37,995 bases of DNA from Candidatus Ruania gallistercoris. GTDB taxonomy: Bacteria > Actinomycetota > Actinomycetes > Actinomycetales > Beutenbergiaceae. Made by a program: the position numbers and the translations under genes. Shown in pieces: positions 1 to 7,204 of the stretch. Where the stretch lies: NCBI GenBank assembly GCA_019116305.1, contig DXBY01000337.1, positions 1 through 37,995 of the forward strand, read 5' to 3'. The stretch's first letter is position 1; the number at the start of each line of letters is the position of its first letter. Below the pieces are notes generated by a model. That model did no database searches, was not told the origin of the DNA, and saw nothing but the letters and a program-made list of their open reading frames with translations.

Positions 1-1
1 C

Positions 2-127
2 GAGGTCGACCGCCGGATGCTCGCCGAGCTCGCGGTGAACGACCAGGCCGCGTTCAACGCCCTGATCGAGCAGGCGAAGAACGCTCTGCCCCAGGACGTG
101 AACGCACCGAAGGACCCGGCTGCCTGA
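2..127 (+). CDS. rplT: 50S ribosomal protein L20, C-terminal 41 residues (5' end outside the window)
   Basis: The window opens inside this gene. The 41 visible residues include [20 protein letters not shown] and end in VNAPKDPAA, matching the C-terminal helix of L20 proteins, where LAELA and the acidic AFxxLVExAK pattern are conserved. L20 binds 23S rRNA early in assembly of the large subunit. In actinobacteria it is usually the last gene of infC-rpmI-rplT, and the strong hairpin just downstream fits the end of that operon. The methyltransferase gene that follows also fits this neighbourhood. The start cannot be assessed. Confidence 0.93.
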   Translation, partial: EVDRRMLAELAVNDQAAFNALIEQAKNALPQDVNAPKDPAA

Positions 128-164
128 GCAGCCCTGATCGCGGCCCAGCCGCATCAAGCCCACG

Positions 165-199
165 ACGGCGCCCCACCTGTTGCGGAGGTGGGGCGCCGT
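165..199 (+). terminator. Hairpin terminator after rplT
   Basis: A perfect 14-bp stem (165-178 pairs with 186-199) encloses a 7-base loop and lies 37 bases after the rplT stop. The stem is very GC-rich and followed by only two T residues before mixed sequence, which is usual for actinobacterial terminators. It would end the infC-rpmI-rplT transcript before the methyltransferase gene. Confidence 0.8.
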
Positions 200-349
200 T
201 CGCTGTGCGCACCCGGCCGGACTGCCAGCTGACTACGGAGGTGGATTTGTGCGTTGGAGGTCGGCGACGACGACCTCCGACGCACAATGCGACCTCGGCG
301 CGGGGGAGGCCGAGAGGGGAGAATGGCTGCTGTGACAGGTGAGGTGACG

Positions 350-1141
350 ATGGCGAACCCGCGCGCGGACCGGGTGCGCGCGGTGGCGGCCCTGGCGCGC
401 GCCTCAGTGCGGACCCGGCGTGGTCAGTTCCTGGTGGAGGGGCCGCAGTCGGTCCGTGAAGTGGTGCGGTTCGCGCCGGCGCAGGTGCGGGACCTCTACG
501 TCACGGTCGCTGCGGCGCAGCGCTACCCGGAGATCACCGACGACGCTACTGCCGCCGGCGTGCACACCCACCTGTGTTCCCCCGATGTGCTGGCCGCGAT
601 GAGCCCGGACGCCCAAGGTGTGCTCGCCGTGGCGCACCCCGCGGCAGCTTCCAGCGGCGATCTCTTCGGCGGTGCACAGCCGCCGCAGCTGCTGGCCGCG
701 CTGGCCGAGGTCCGCGACCCCGGCAACGCCGGCACCGTGATCCGCGCCGCCGATGCCGCCGGTGCCGATGGGGTGCTGCTCTCAGCCGGCAGCGTCGACG
801 TGCACAACCCGAAGGTGGTCCGCTCCACCGCGGGGTCGATGTTTCACCTGCCGGTGGCCGGCGGGGTGGACCTCGCCGAGGCCGCGGCAGCTGCCCGCAG
901 TGCCGGGATGCAGGTGCTCGCCGCCGACGGTGCGGGGCGGGCCGGGCTCTACGCTGCCGATCTTGCCCGCCCGACCCTGTGGGTCTTCGGCAACGAGGCC
1001 CATGGCTTGGGGGCGGCGGAGCGGGAGCTGGCGGACGCCGTCGTGCGCATCCCGATCCACGGCCACGCCGAGTCCCTCAACTTGGCGATGGCCGCCACAG
1101 TGTGCCTGTATTCTTCCGCCCGCGCGCAGCGCGGCGCCTGA
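350..1141 (+). CDS. TrmH/SpoU-family RNA 2'-O-methyltransferase (TsnR-like)
   Basis: A SPOUT-superfamily methyltransferase that moves a methyl group from S-adenosylmethionine to a ribose 2'-OH, probably in 23S rRNA. The N-terminal part (residues 1-95) has the substrate-binding region with FLVEGPQSVRE. The C-terminal SpoU domain shows all three motifs: EVRDPGNAGTVIRAADAAGA (120-139), LWVFGNEAHGLG (210-221) and IPIHGHAESLNLAMA (234-248). The trefoil-knot residues Arg132, Asn215 and Glu216 are present. I chose the ATG at 350 because homologues begin near xxNPRxxRVRxVAAL and a GAGG lies 5 bases upstream. An in-frame ATG at 323 behind AGAGGGGA is the alternative. Position after rplT is typical, but the usual partner pheST lies about 13 kb away here. 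The exact target nucleotide is unknown. Confidence 0.9.
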   Translation: MANPRADRVRAVAALARASVRTRRGQFLVEGPQSVREVVRFAPAQVRDLYVTVAAAQRYPEITDDATAAGVHTHLCSPDVLAAMSPDAQGVLAVAHPAAASSGDLFGGAQPPQLLAALAEVRDPGNAGTVIRAADAAGADGVLLSAGSVDVHNPKVVRSTAGSMFHLPVAGGVDLAEAAAAARSAGMQVLAADGAGRAGLYAADLARPTLWVFGNEAHGLGAAERELADAVVRIPIHGHAESLNLAMAATVCLYSSARAQRGA

Positions 1142-1147
1142 TCCCGC

Positions 1148-1191
1148 TCGTCCGGTGCAGGGTGCGCTCCAGCGCACTCCCGCCCGGACGA
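1148..1191. terminator. Bidirectional hairpin between convergent genes
   Basis: An outer 8-bp stem (1148-1155 with 1184-1191) encloses an inner GTGCGCT/AGCGCAC stem. It lies between the methyltransferase stop at 1141 and the stop of the opposing membrane-protein gene at 1197, so it could terminate both transcripts. Confidence 0.55.
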
Positions 1192-1196
1192 CCCGA

Positions 1197-1517
1197 CTAA
1201 GGGGTGCGCTGCTCGCGGTGTCGCTGGGCGGCGGGGGAGAGCTCGTAAACCATCCCGAACGCGGCCATCACGAAGGTGCCGACCGCTACGCCGCGGAGCC
1301 GGTCCTCGGCCTCTGCCGGACTCGCGGACCGCAGCGCCCACGGGGCGAGCGCCGCCGTGCCGGCGGCCACATTGATGCCGGCCCAGGCCAGGTTTGCCGC
1401 CGGTGACGAGTCCGCTCCACCGAATGGGGTCATGCCGCGCTGACCGGTCAGACCGACGATCATGTGCGGCAGGGCATTGACGAGCAGCGCTCCGGCCAGA
1501 GCGTCCAGGGCACGCAT
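1197..1517 (-). CDS. Small hydrophobic membrane protein, function unknown
   Basis: A 106-residue protein with two to four hydrophobic segments (about residues 5-22, 42-62 and 74-90) and a charged C-terminus (QRHREQRTP). The stretch GMTPFGGADSSPAANLAWAGIN looks like the conserved loop of small actinobacterial membrane proteins that I cannot name. The start is firm: AGGAGGTG lies 7 bases before the ATG at 1517. It is divergent from the TetR gene starting at 1570, with only 52 bases between them and a palindrome in that gap, so it is the likely target of that regulator. I infer regulation by position only and assign no biochemical function. Confidence 0.75.
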   Translation of the reverse strand: MRALDALAGALLVNALPHMIVGLTGQRGMTPFGGADSSPAANLAWAGINVAAGTAALAPWALRSASPAEAEDRLRGVAVGTFVMAAFGMVYELSPAAQRHREQRTP

Positions 1518-1541
1518 GGGAGTCCACCTCCTGTATGGACG

Positions 1542-1555
1542 CTGTACATTTACAG
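1542..1555. promoter_or_regulatory. Candidate TetR operator (CTGTA-N4-TACAG)
   Basis: A perfect 5-bp inverted repeat, CTGTA-CATT-TACAG, sits in the 52-base gap between two divergent genes and 14 bases before the TetR start. Position and symmetry suit a short TetR operator controlling both genes. Confidence 0.45.
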
Positions 1556-1569
1556 TGGAAGGAGCATAT

Positions 1570-2193
1570 ATGGACGGCGTTCATTTGCCAACGGAGGTGC
1601 GCCGCGGTGCACCGCCGCGCGGGCAGCGGCTGACGCGTGCGGCCGTGCTCGATCGTGCCGCCGACCTGATCGCCGCGGACGGCCTGGCTCGGTTCAGCCT
1701 GCGCCGGCTCGCGCAGGTACTGGGCGTGCGGCCAAATGCGCTGTACAACCACGTCCGCAGTCTGGACGAGCTGCTCGATGCGGTGACCGAGCGGTTCGTC
1801 CGTGACCTTCGTCTGCCGACCGGCGAGCTGGACTGGCAGGAGTGGATCCGCGCGGCGGCACGAGAGCTGCGGCGCCAGCTGGGGCAGCGATCGGGCCTGA
1901 CCGCGCTCGCGCTGGACCGGGCCGGCAGTACTGCCGCCGGGCCGAGGCTCCTCGGGGAGTTCATCGACCGGCTGGTAGCGGCCGGCGTGGACCGGTCGGT
2001 CGCCCATCTGGCCTGGCACACCGTGCTCACCGTGGTGGTGGGTTCGCTGGAGCCGGAACGGTCTGCCACGCCAGCCGGTGAGGCGACCTTCGAGGCCGTG
2101 CTGGACCTGGCGCTCACCGGCATCGTCCAGGCCGCAGAGGAGCCGCCGTCGGCGCAGGTGACGGCTCTGCTGGCAGCCCATCGCCTGGAATGA
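1570..2193 (+). CDS. TetR-family transcriptional regulator
   Basis: A 207-residue TetR/AcrR-type repressor. The N-terminal helix-turn-helix runs from about residue 20 to 65 (LTRAAVLDRAADLIAADG, then FSLRRLAQVLGVRPNALYNH, a standard TetR recognition helix). The C-terminal ligand domain is all-helical and not diagnostic of a ligand. The ATG at 1570 has an excellent GGAAGGAG five bases upstream. A longer reading from 1462 would run through the opposite gene's start and is unlikely. It is divergent from the small membrane protein ending at 1197, with a palindrome between them, and the simplest model is that it represses itself and that gene. The inducer is unknown. Confidence 0.88.
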   Translation: MDGVHLPTEVRRGAPPRGQRLTRAAVLDRAADLIAADGLARFSLRRLAQVLGVRPNALYNHVRSLDELLDAVTERFVRDLRLPTGELDWQEWIRAAARELRRQLGQRSGLTALALDRAGSTAAGPRLLGEFIDRLVAAGVDRSVAHLAWHTVLTVVVGSLEPERSATPAGEATFEAVLDLALTGIVQAAEEPPSAQVTALLAAHRLE

Positions 2194-2257
2194 GCCGGAA
2201 GGGAGCCTGAGGTGCGGTGTGATGCCGGAGCCGTGGCACTATCCCGTCGGTGCAGCG

Positions 2258-2281
2258 CCGCTGCTGCCGCGGGCACAGCGG
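2258..2281. terminator. Bulged GC hairpin between convergent genes
   Basis: CCGCTG(C)TGCC pairs with GGCACAGCGG around a 3-base loop, with one bulged C. It lies between the TetR stop at 2193 and the opposing gene's stop at 2283. There is no clear T tract, so this is a moderate call. Confidence 0.4.
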
Positions 2282-2282
2282 T

Positions 2283-2720
2283 TCAGGTTCCGGTTCGGCC
2301 GAAAGTGGTCAGCGCAGCCAGGATGTGCGGGGGAGCGAGGAGGAACATCGGGGTGAGCTCCTCCCAGCCGCGCTCCTTCACCTGCCGTGCCCAGGCCTCG
2401 TGTGCGGCATCCACCGGGTTCGAGGTGTCCAGGCCGGCTCCGTCCTCGCCGACCAGGGACAGGTGGTACATCCAGGTGGAGCCGTCCGCCTCGGTGTGGG
2501 AGAACGTTGCCTCGAAGGCCGCACGTTCGGCCGGTAGCGTCGCCTGGCACTCGGCATAGCGTTCGTGGAGCATCTGCATCCACTCACCGAGCTGGTCCTC
2601 GCGCCCGGGAAGCACCCGGGCCCGGGAGAGCTCCAGGCGCATGCCGTCCGGCACTGATCCGGGCATCGGGGCGCCCTCGCCGAAACCGGGACGGAAGGGA
2701 GTGTGTGGCTCGGGATCCAT
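2283..2720 (-). CDS. DUF6176-like protein, function unknown
   Basis: A 145-residue soluble protein. The core LELSRARVLPGREDQLGEWM (about residues 29-48) and the later FEATFSHTEADGSTWMYHLS resemble the DUF6176 family, which has a ferredoxin-like or antibiotic-monooxygenase-like dimeric fold; no reaction is established for the family that I know of. No signal peptide or membrane segment is seen. The ATG at 2720 is the longest sensible start, but it has no Shine-Dalgarno sequence. CACGCT seven bases upstream resembles the leaderless promoters seen elsewhere here. ATG codons at residues 19 and 27 are alternatives, and the conserved part begins only at residue 27. Only 22 bases separate it from the upstream nucleotidyltransferase gene on the same strand. 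Confidence 0.7.
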   Translation of the reverse strand: MDPEPHTPFRPGFGEGAPMPGSVPDGMRLELSRARVLPGREDQLGEWMQMLHERYAECQATLPAERAAFEATFSHTEADGSTWMYHLSLVGEDGAGLDTSNPVDAAHEAWARQVKERGWEELTPMFLLAPPHILAALTTFGRTGT

Positions 2721-2742
2721 GGCTGTCAGCGTGCCAGCACGC

Positions 2743-3561
2743 TCAGTCCGTGGCCAGGGTTTTCGCCTCGGTGATCACCCGGTCCATCACCTCAGCCGTC
2801 AGCTGACGCCAGTCCTCCCGTGGCGGGTCCGCGGGCACCGGCTCGCCGGCCAGCAAGGCGCGCGCGGTGCCGATGATCGCGCTGCTGGCGGCAAAGAGCT
2901 GCTGACCGTAGGCGCCGGCCTCGTCCTTGGACAGCACCTGCCCGGTGGCGATCGTGGCGTGCAGTCGGAGCGGGCCGAGCACATTCCACTCCACGGCCTG
3001 CGGCCACAGCGGTGACCGGCCGGCGCGGATCCGGTTCAGCTGGGCCTGCCAGTACCCGGCGAGGTTGGCCCTGTTCCAGCTGGTCAACCGGTCGAGCTCG
3101 GGGTCGAGCTGCCAGGACCCCGTTGCCGGGCCGCGTAGGGCGATCCCGCGATCGGCGAGCACCCGCCACATCACCGGGTTCACGTCGAAGGCGGCCCCGG
3201 CGAAGAACTCGTGCCCGTTGTGCGAGGCGAGCGGCTCGATCTCGGTGACCGGCCGGGTCATCTGGCCGACGGGGACGAAGGCCACGTTGCAGGTGGCGTG
3301 CACGCGTCGGGTGCGCACCGCTCCGGCGAGCACCCGCGGCGCCTGGGCCAGGTGCAGCGCTCGCAGCCGGCGCAGCAGCCGCGCTCCGGTGAGCGGCCCG
3401 CTCGCCAGGACGGCGATCAGGTCGATATCGCTGCGGCCCGGGCGATAGGCGCCCAGGGCGGTGGACCCGACCAGGTAGCAACCCGCCAGCTGGCCGGGGA
3501 TCAGGCGATCGGCGTCGCGGAGGTAGGCGGCAATGGCCGTTCGAACCTCGCGCGGCAGCAT
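2743..3561 (-). CDS. AadA-like nucleotidyltransferase
   Basis: A 272-residue protein of the ANT(3'')/AadA type: an N-terminal polymerase-beta-like nucleotidyltransferase domain and a helical C-terminal domain (DUF4111-like). The signature LVGSTALGAYRPGRSDIDL (residues 30-48) contains the nucleotide-binding GS pair and the metal-binding aspartates Asp45 and Asp47. Related enzymes move AMP from ATP to an aminoglycoside hydroxyl, but many chromosomal homologues are uncharacterised, so drug resistance is possible and not shown. The ATG at 3561 is preceded by TAGAGT with a 6-base gap and no Shine-Dalgarno sequence, which suggests leaderless transcription. No mobile-element signs surround it. Confidence 0.8.
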   Translation of the reverse strand: MLPREVRTAIAAYLRDADRLIPGQLAGCYLVGSTALGAYRPGRSDIDLIAVLASGPLTGARLLRRLRALHLAQAPRVLAGAVRTRRVHATCNVAFVPVGQMTRPVTEIEPLASHNGHEFFAGAAFDVNPVMWRVLADRGIALRGPATGSWQLDPELDRLTSWNRANLAGYWQAQLNRIRAGRSPLWPQAVEWNVLGPLRLHATIATGQVLSKDEAGAYGQQLFAASSAIIGTARALLAGEPVPADPPREDWRQLTAEVMDRVITEAKTLATD

Positions 3562-3567
3562 CGGTTC

Positions 3568-3573
3568 ACTCTA
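3568..3573 (-). promoter_or_regulatory. Leaderless -10 box of the AadA-like gene
   Basis: TAGAGT on the minus strand ends 6 bases before the ATG at 3561, which would put the transcript start at the initiation codon. No convincing -35 is visible. Confidence 0.5.
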
Positions 3574-3599
3574 GTCGCTGCGGCGAGCGGCGAGGCCCC

Positions 3600-4052
3600 T
3601 CACCGGCCGGCCACCGCCAGGCAGACGAGCACGAATGCGAGCAGGAACGCCCAGGAGCGCACGCCCTGGAACACCTCCCATCGCCGTCGCATGGCCAGCC
3701 AGGCCGAGGCGGACATCTCACCAGTCTCCAGGCGGGCGGTCTTGGCGTTGATGCCGACATTGACGGCGATCGTGGTGACCAGGCCGAGCGACCACAGCCC
3801 CACCGCGACCCATCCCGATGCGCCGGCGCCGGACACGCTCGCCCAGGCAATGAGTACACCCAGGGAGATCGGCATCGCCACCGGCATGAAGCGGCCGAAC
3901 GTGCGCACCAGGCCCTTCTCCACCGCCACATGATGCTCGGTGGGCAGGCGGCGGATCACCGGATGGACGAACGCGTAGGAGCCGAACTCGGCGCAGGCGG
4001 TGAACCCCGGGAGCACCAGCACCGCCACTGCGAGGATGTCGGCCGCGCTCAT
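3600..4052 (-). CDS. DUF1772-like integral membrane protein
   Basis: A 150-residue protein with about four transmembrane helices (roughly residues 5-25, 52-72, 79-98 and 132-149). The pattern LVLPGFTACAEFGSYAFVHP followed by RTFGRFMPVAMPISL resembles DUF1772/anthrone-oxygenase-like membrane proteins, whose role in bacteria is unclear. The ATG at 4052 overlaps the upstream gene's stop in an ATGA, so the two are probably translationally coupled. A longer reading up to 4301 would lie inside the upstream gene and is rejected. With its partner it forms a two-gene unit divergent from a TetR gene. Confidence 0.78.
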   Translation of the reverse strand: MSAADILAVAVLVLPGFTACAEFGSYAFVHPVIRRLPTEHHVAVEKGLVRTFGRFMPVAMPISLGVLIAWASVSGAGASGWVAVGLWSLGLVTTIAVNVGINAKTARLETGEMSASAWLAMRRRWEVFQGVRSWAFLLAFVLVCLAVAGR

Positions 4053-4486
4053 GACTCCACCGCCACGGTGAACACCTTCCGCTCCGTGGTCACGGCGCGC
4101 AGCAGCTCGTCGTCGGACACGCCGCCGCCGGACTGGGCGCTCAGACCTGCGGCGCGGCGGTAGCCGGGCACCTCCTGCACCAGTCGGCCGAGCTCGGTGG
4201 CGGCTTCCGCCGGGTCGGTGACCCGGCGGGCGATCCCGGCCTGCTGTCGGCCGCGCAGCAGCACGCTGACCGCAGGTTCGGCCTCCAGGTTCCGCCACCA
4301 CGCCGAGTCGGTGGACAGCACCAGGCGGGCGCCGGTGCGTCGATAGGCCACCGGGGTCCGGTACTGGCGGCCGGTGGTGCGGCCGGTGAAGGTCAGCAGC
4401 AGGTATCGGCCGCTCATCAGCCGATGCACCACGGGAGTGCGCAGGATCGCCGTCGGCATCGCGTTCATCAGGGTGTTCGGTGTCAT
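4049..4486 (-). CDS. F420-dependent nitroreductase/quinone-reductase-like (DUF385) split-barrel protein
   Basis: A 145-residue protein. The core RYLLLTFTGRTTGRQYRTPVAYRRTGARLVLSTDSAWWRN (about residues 27-66) is the signature of the Ddn/DUF385 family: the TFTGRTTGR loop and following strands form a flavin-reductase-like split barrel. Members bind deazaflavin F420 and reduce quinones or nitro compounds. The ATG at 4486 is preferred, giving the family's usual N-terminus. The reading can extend to 4561, but that would cross the divergent TetR start. It overlaps the downstream membrane gene by 4 bases. Control by the divergent TetR is inferred from position and repeats in the 65-base gap. Confidence 0.83.
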   Translation of the reverse strand: MTPNTLMNAMPTAILRTPVVHRLMSGRYLLLTFTGRTTGRQYRTPVAYRRTGARLVLSTDSAWWRNLEAEPAVSVLLRGRQQAGIARRVTDPAEAATELGRLVQEVPGYRRAAGLSAQSGGGVSDDELLRAVTTERKVFTVAVES

Positions 4487-4507
4487 CGGTCGGCCCCAGG
4501 AGGTAAA

Positions 4508-4562
4508 GTAGTCGCTGTCAACATCAGTTACTCTAGGCAAGGAAGTTGTCAGTGTCAACATC
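4508..4562. promoter_or_regulatory. Candidate TetR operator: two 18-bp direct repeats
   Basis: The 18-base segments 4508-4525 and 4545-4562 match at 15 positions and share TGTCAACATC at their 3' ends. Their start-to-start spacing is 37 bases. The second overlaps the proposed GTG start of the TetR gene at 4552 and reads as an imperfect GTTGtCA/TGTCAAC dyad. This suits autoregulation together with control of the divergent pair. Confidence 0.5.
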
Positions 4563-5118
4563 GACGTATCATCACGGCGACCTTCGCAACGCCCTGCTCG
4601 CGGCGGCGGAGCGGATCATCGACGCCGATGTCACGCGCACCTTCAGCCTGCGCGAGCTCGCCCGCGAGGCCGGCGTCAGTCACGCCGCCCCGTACAAGCA
4701 CTTCGCCAGCCAGGGCGAGCTGGTCGCCGAGCTGGCACGGTCCTGGATGGCCGCCTTCGTCAGCGCCCAGGAGGCGGCGGTCGTCGGTGTGGATGCTCCG
4801 CGCGACCTGCTCGCCGTGGGCCGGGCGTACGTGGACTGGGCGGCGGACCATCCGTCCCGGTTCACGATCATCTTCGATCCGGCGCTGAACTCTGGTACCG
4901 GCTCGGGCGGTCTGGCCGGCGAGGCGGCCCGCCACGAAGCCCTGTTGCAGCGGATCGTCGCGGCCGGGCTCGATGCGTCGGTGCTCACCGGCCCACCGGC
5001 GGCCGCCGCACGGCACCTGTGGGCCCTCGTGCACGGGCTGGCCACGCTGGTGATCCTCGGGCATGTGGCCCGTGCGGAGGTGACCGAGGTCCTGCAGCGC
5101 GCTCTGGTGACGGCCTAG
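4552..5118 (+). CDS. TetR-family regulator with WHG-type C-terminal domain
   Basis: A 188-residue TetR repressor. The helix-turn-helix lies near the N-terminus (YHHGDLRNALLAAAERI, then FSLRELAREAGVSHAAPYKHF). The C-terminal half carries ALWALVHGLATLVI, the WHG motif of the TetR_C_33 type. I prefer the GTG at 4552, because AAGGA ends 8 bases upstream. A TTG at 4546 is open, but its spacing to the same Shine-Dalgarno sequence is only 2 bases. It is divergent from the F420-type reductase and DUF1772-like genes, which are its probable targets. The ligand cannot be predicted from sequence. Confidence 0.87.
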   Translation: MSTSTYHHGDLRNALLAAAERIIDADVTRTFSLRELAREAGVSHAAPYKHFASQGELVAELARSWMAAFVSAQEAAVVGVDAPRDLLAVGRAYVDWAADHPSRFTIIFDPALNSGTGSGGLAGEAARHEALLQRIVAAGLDASVLTGPPAAAARHLWALVHGLATLVILGHVARAEVTEVLQRALVTA

Positions 5119-5121
5119 TCT
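5116..5121 (+). promoter_or_regulatory. Leaderless -10 box of thpR
   Basis: TAGTCT overlaps the TAG stop of the TetR gene and ends 7 bases before the ATG at 5129. No Shine-Dalgarno sequence precedes that ATG. Confidence 0.45.
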
Positions 5122-5128
5122 GAGCGCG

Positions 5129-5677
5129 ATGAGACTGTTCGCCGCGATCCGCCCGCCAGCTGCGGCGCTCGAGCACCTGGACCGGGCCCTCGCTCCGCTC
5201 CGTGCCGGTCCAGGGGAGCGGCTGCGTTGGGTCCCGCCGGACCAGCTGCACCTGACCGTCGCCTTCTACGGGGAGATTCCTGACGGCGCAGCATCCGATC
5301 TGCAGAGCATCGTGGCTTCCGCTGTGGCCGGGTGGGGTGAGCTGCAGCTGGCGCTGCGCGGGGCCGGCACGTTCACCTCCCGGAACCTCTGGGTCGGGGT
5401 GGCCGGCCAGGTGCGGGAGCTGCGTGAGCTGATGGCCGCGGGTGCCCGGGCACCGCGGACCGACGCCCACGAGGAACGCCCCCCTCGGCCGCATCTGACG
5501 GTGGCCCGGGTAGGCCGCCGGGCGCGTGAGCTGGACGTGCGCCCGTTGGCCCGCGCCCTGGCGGTCTACTCCGGGCCGGAGTGGACTGTCCACGAGGTGC
5601 AGCTCGTTCGCTCACGGCTGGGCGAAGGCCCCGGCGGTGGTGTCGCACACGAGGTGATCGGCGCCGTCGAGCTGTAG
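5129..5677 (+). CDS. thpR: RNA 2',3'-cyclic phosphodiesterase (2H phosphoesterase)
   Basis: A 182-residue enzyme of the 2H phosphoesterase family that opens 2',3'-cyclic phosphates on RNA ends and can act as a 2'-5' RNA ligase in vitro. Both catalytic HxT motifs are present and regularly spaced: HLTVAF with His41 and HLTVAR with His122. The N-terminus MRLFAAIRPPAAALEHLD is typical of ThpR/LigT proteins, and the length matches the family. The C-terminal VHEVQLVRSRL is also conserved. The start is probably leaderless. It is followed 101 bases later by DNA ligase LigC, with no sign that the two share a transcript. Confidence 0.9.
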   Translation: MRLFAAIRPPAAALEHLDRALAPLRAGPGERLRWVPPDQLHLTVAFYGEIPDGAASDLQSIVASAVAGWGELQLALRGAGTFTSRNLWVGVAGQVRELRELMAAGARAPRTDAHEERPPRPHLTVARVGRRARELDVRPLARALAVYSGPEWTVHEVQLVRSRLGEGPGGGVAHEVIGAVEL

Positions 5678-5766
5678 TCGCGCCACCTGCCCGACCAGGT
5701 CGCTGCACTGACAAGTCCCGCTCGCCGGCCTGTGCCGGGTGAGTGACCGCCGTCGGCCCGGCGCAC

Positions 5767-5772
5767 TACGGT
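5767..5772 (+). promoter_or_regulatory. Leaderless -10 box of ligC
   Basis: TACGGT ends 6 bases before the ATG at 5779, a gap that would start the transcript at the initiation codon. Confidence 0.5.
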
Positions 5773-5778
5773 GACCCT

Positions 5779-6840
5779 ATGGACCTGCCCCTGGACCTGC
5801 CCATCCAGCCCATGCTCGCCAAGGCGGCGAAGACGATTCCGGCGAGCGACGCCGTCGACGGTGGGTACCTCTACGAACCGAAGTGGGACGGCTTCCGCGG
5901 CATCATCCTGCGGGACGGCGACCAGATCGAGATCGCCTCCCGTGGGGCCAGGCCGCTGACCCGGTACTTCCCGGAGCTGGTGGCCGCGATCGCCAAGCAC
6001 CTGCCGGCCCAGTGTGCGATCGACGGTGAGATCGTGGTGCGCAGCGGCGAGAGCGGAGCACAGCGGTTGGACTGGGAGGCGCTCTCCCAGCGGATCCACC
6101 CGGCCGAGTCCCGGATCACCCGGCTCGCCGCCGAGACCCCGGCCGAGTTCGTGGCCTTCGACCTGCTCGCGCTGGGCGAGACCGGCTATCTCGACGAGCC
6201 GCTGCACGCCCGCCGGGCCGCCCTGGAGGAGCTGTTCGCCGAGGTGGCTGCGCAGGCACCGATCCACCTCACCCGAATCACCGACGACCCACAACGGGCC
6301 GAGGAGTGGTTCGAGACCTTCGAAGGCGCCGGTCTGGACGGCGTGGTCGCCAAAGCCCGGGAGGGCACCTACCAGCCGAACAAGCGGGCGATGATCAAGG
6401 TCAAGCACGCGCGCACAGCCGAGGCTGTGCTGGTCGGCTACCGGGTGCACAAGTCCGGGCAGGGGGTGGGCTCGTTGCTGCTGGGGATGTACACCGACGA
6501 GGGAGACCTGGTGAACGTCGGCGGGATCGCGGCGTTCACGAACGCCCGGCGGCTAGAGCTGGTCGACGAGCTCGAGCCACTGGTGATCCGGGACGAGGAC
6601 GGGAACGTGGCGGCCGCGGCCACCGACCGGTCTCGGTTCTCGGCGAGCAAGGACGTGAGCTATGTACCGCTGCACCCGGAGCGGGTGGTGGAGGTGGCGT
6701 TCGACCAGCTGGAGGGGATGCGGTTCCGGCACGCGGTGACCTTCGGCCGTTGGCGCCCCGACCGGGAGCCGCGTTCGTGCACCCTCGACCAGGTGGACCG
6801 GGCCGTGGCCTACGACCTTGCTCAGGTGCTGCAGCGGTGA
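5779..6840 (+). CDS. ligC: ATP-dependent DNA ligase, LigC type
   Basis: A 353-residue ATP-dependent DNA ligase, close in length to mycobacterial LigC. It seals nicks through a lysyl-AMP intermediate; the catalytic Lys35 sits in YEPKWDGFRG (motif I). Further nucleotidyltransferase motifs include SRGARPLTRYFPEL, AIDGEIVV (motif III), FDLLALGE, GLDGVVAKAREGTY (motif IV) and MIKVKHARTAEAVLVGY (motif V). The OB-fold domain ends with FRHAVTFGRWRPDREP (motif VI region). The nuclease and polymerase domains of LigD are absent; the matching polymerase-domain gene lies on the other strand about 4 kb away. In mycobacteria LigC and Prim-PolC act together in base excision repair. The stop overlaps the GTG start of the next gene. 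Confidence 0.92.
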   Translation: MDLPLDLPIQPMLAKAAKTIPASDAVDGGYLYEPKWDGFRGIILRDGDQIEIASRGARPLTRYFPELVAAIAKHLPAQCAIDGEIVVRSGESGAQRLDWEALSQRIHPAESRITRLAAETPAEFVAFDLLALGETGYLDEPLHARRAALEELFAEVAAQAPIHLTRITDDPQRAEEWFETFEGAGLDGVVAKAREGTYQPNKRAMIKVKHARTAEAVLVGYRVHKSGQGVGSLLLGMYTDEGDLVNVGGIAAFTNARRLELVDELEPLVIRDEDGNVAAAATDRSRFSASKDVSYVPLHPERVVEVAFDQLEGMRFRHAVTFGRWRPDREPRSCTLDQVDRAVAYDLAQVLQR

Positions 6841-7199
6841 CCTCCGACTGGGTCGATCCGCTCACCGAGGCGCGGCAGGTCCGGATCACGACCCGCCGCC
6901 GGTCGGGGCAGGGGGAGCATGAGGTGCCGGTGTGGTTTGCTCCCGTGGGCGGCGACCTCGCCCTGATCGCACGCTCGGCCGAGGGGGACTGGGTGCGCAA
7001 CATTCGCGCCGATCCGGCGGTCACCGTGCGCTACCAGCGACGGCGTTGGGCCGCTGTGGCCCGGATCGTCACCGGGGAGGCGGAGTCCCGGCAACTGCAG
7101 CGCGCCTGGTACCAGCGCTATCTGTACTGGTACCCGAACCTCGGTCTGGTGGAGTGGAATCCGGACGCGACAGTGGTGCGGGTGGTGCCGGAGCGCTGA
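6837..7199 (+). CDS. Small split-barrel (PNPOx/F420-type) protein
   Basis: A 120-residue protein starting at a GTG that overlaps the ligC stop (GTGA), so it is probably translationally coupled. The pattern VRITTRRRSGQGEHEVPVWF, then LIARSAEGDWVRNIRADPAVTVRY, fits the flavin-binding split barrel of pyridoxamine-phosphate-oxidase-like or deazaflavin-dependent reductases. DUF2255-type proteins are an alternative. No membrane segment or signal peptide is seen. Its end is 5 bases from the end of the convergent ABC permease gene. Whether it has any link to DNA ligation is unknown; coupling may only be genomic convenience. Confidence 0.72.
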   Translation: MTSDWVDPLTEARQVRITTRRRSGQGEHEVPVWFAPVGGDLALIARSAEGDWVRNIRADPAVTVRYQRRRWAAVARIVTGEAESRQLQRAWYQRYLYWYPNLGLVEWNPDATVVRVVPER

Positions 7200-7204
7200 G
7201 GGCA

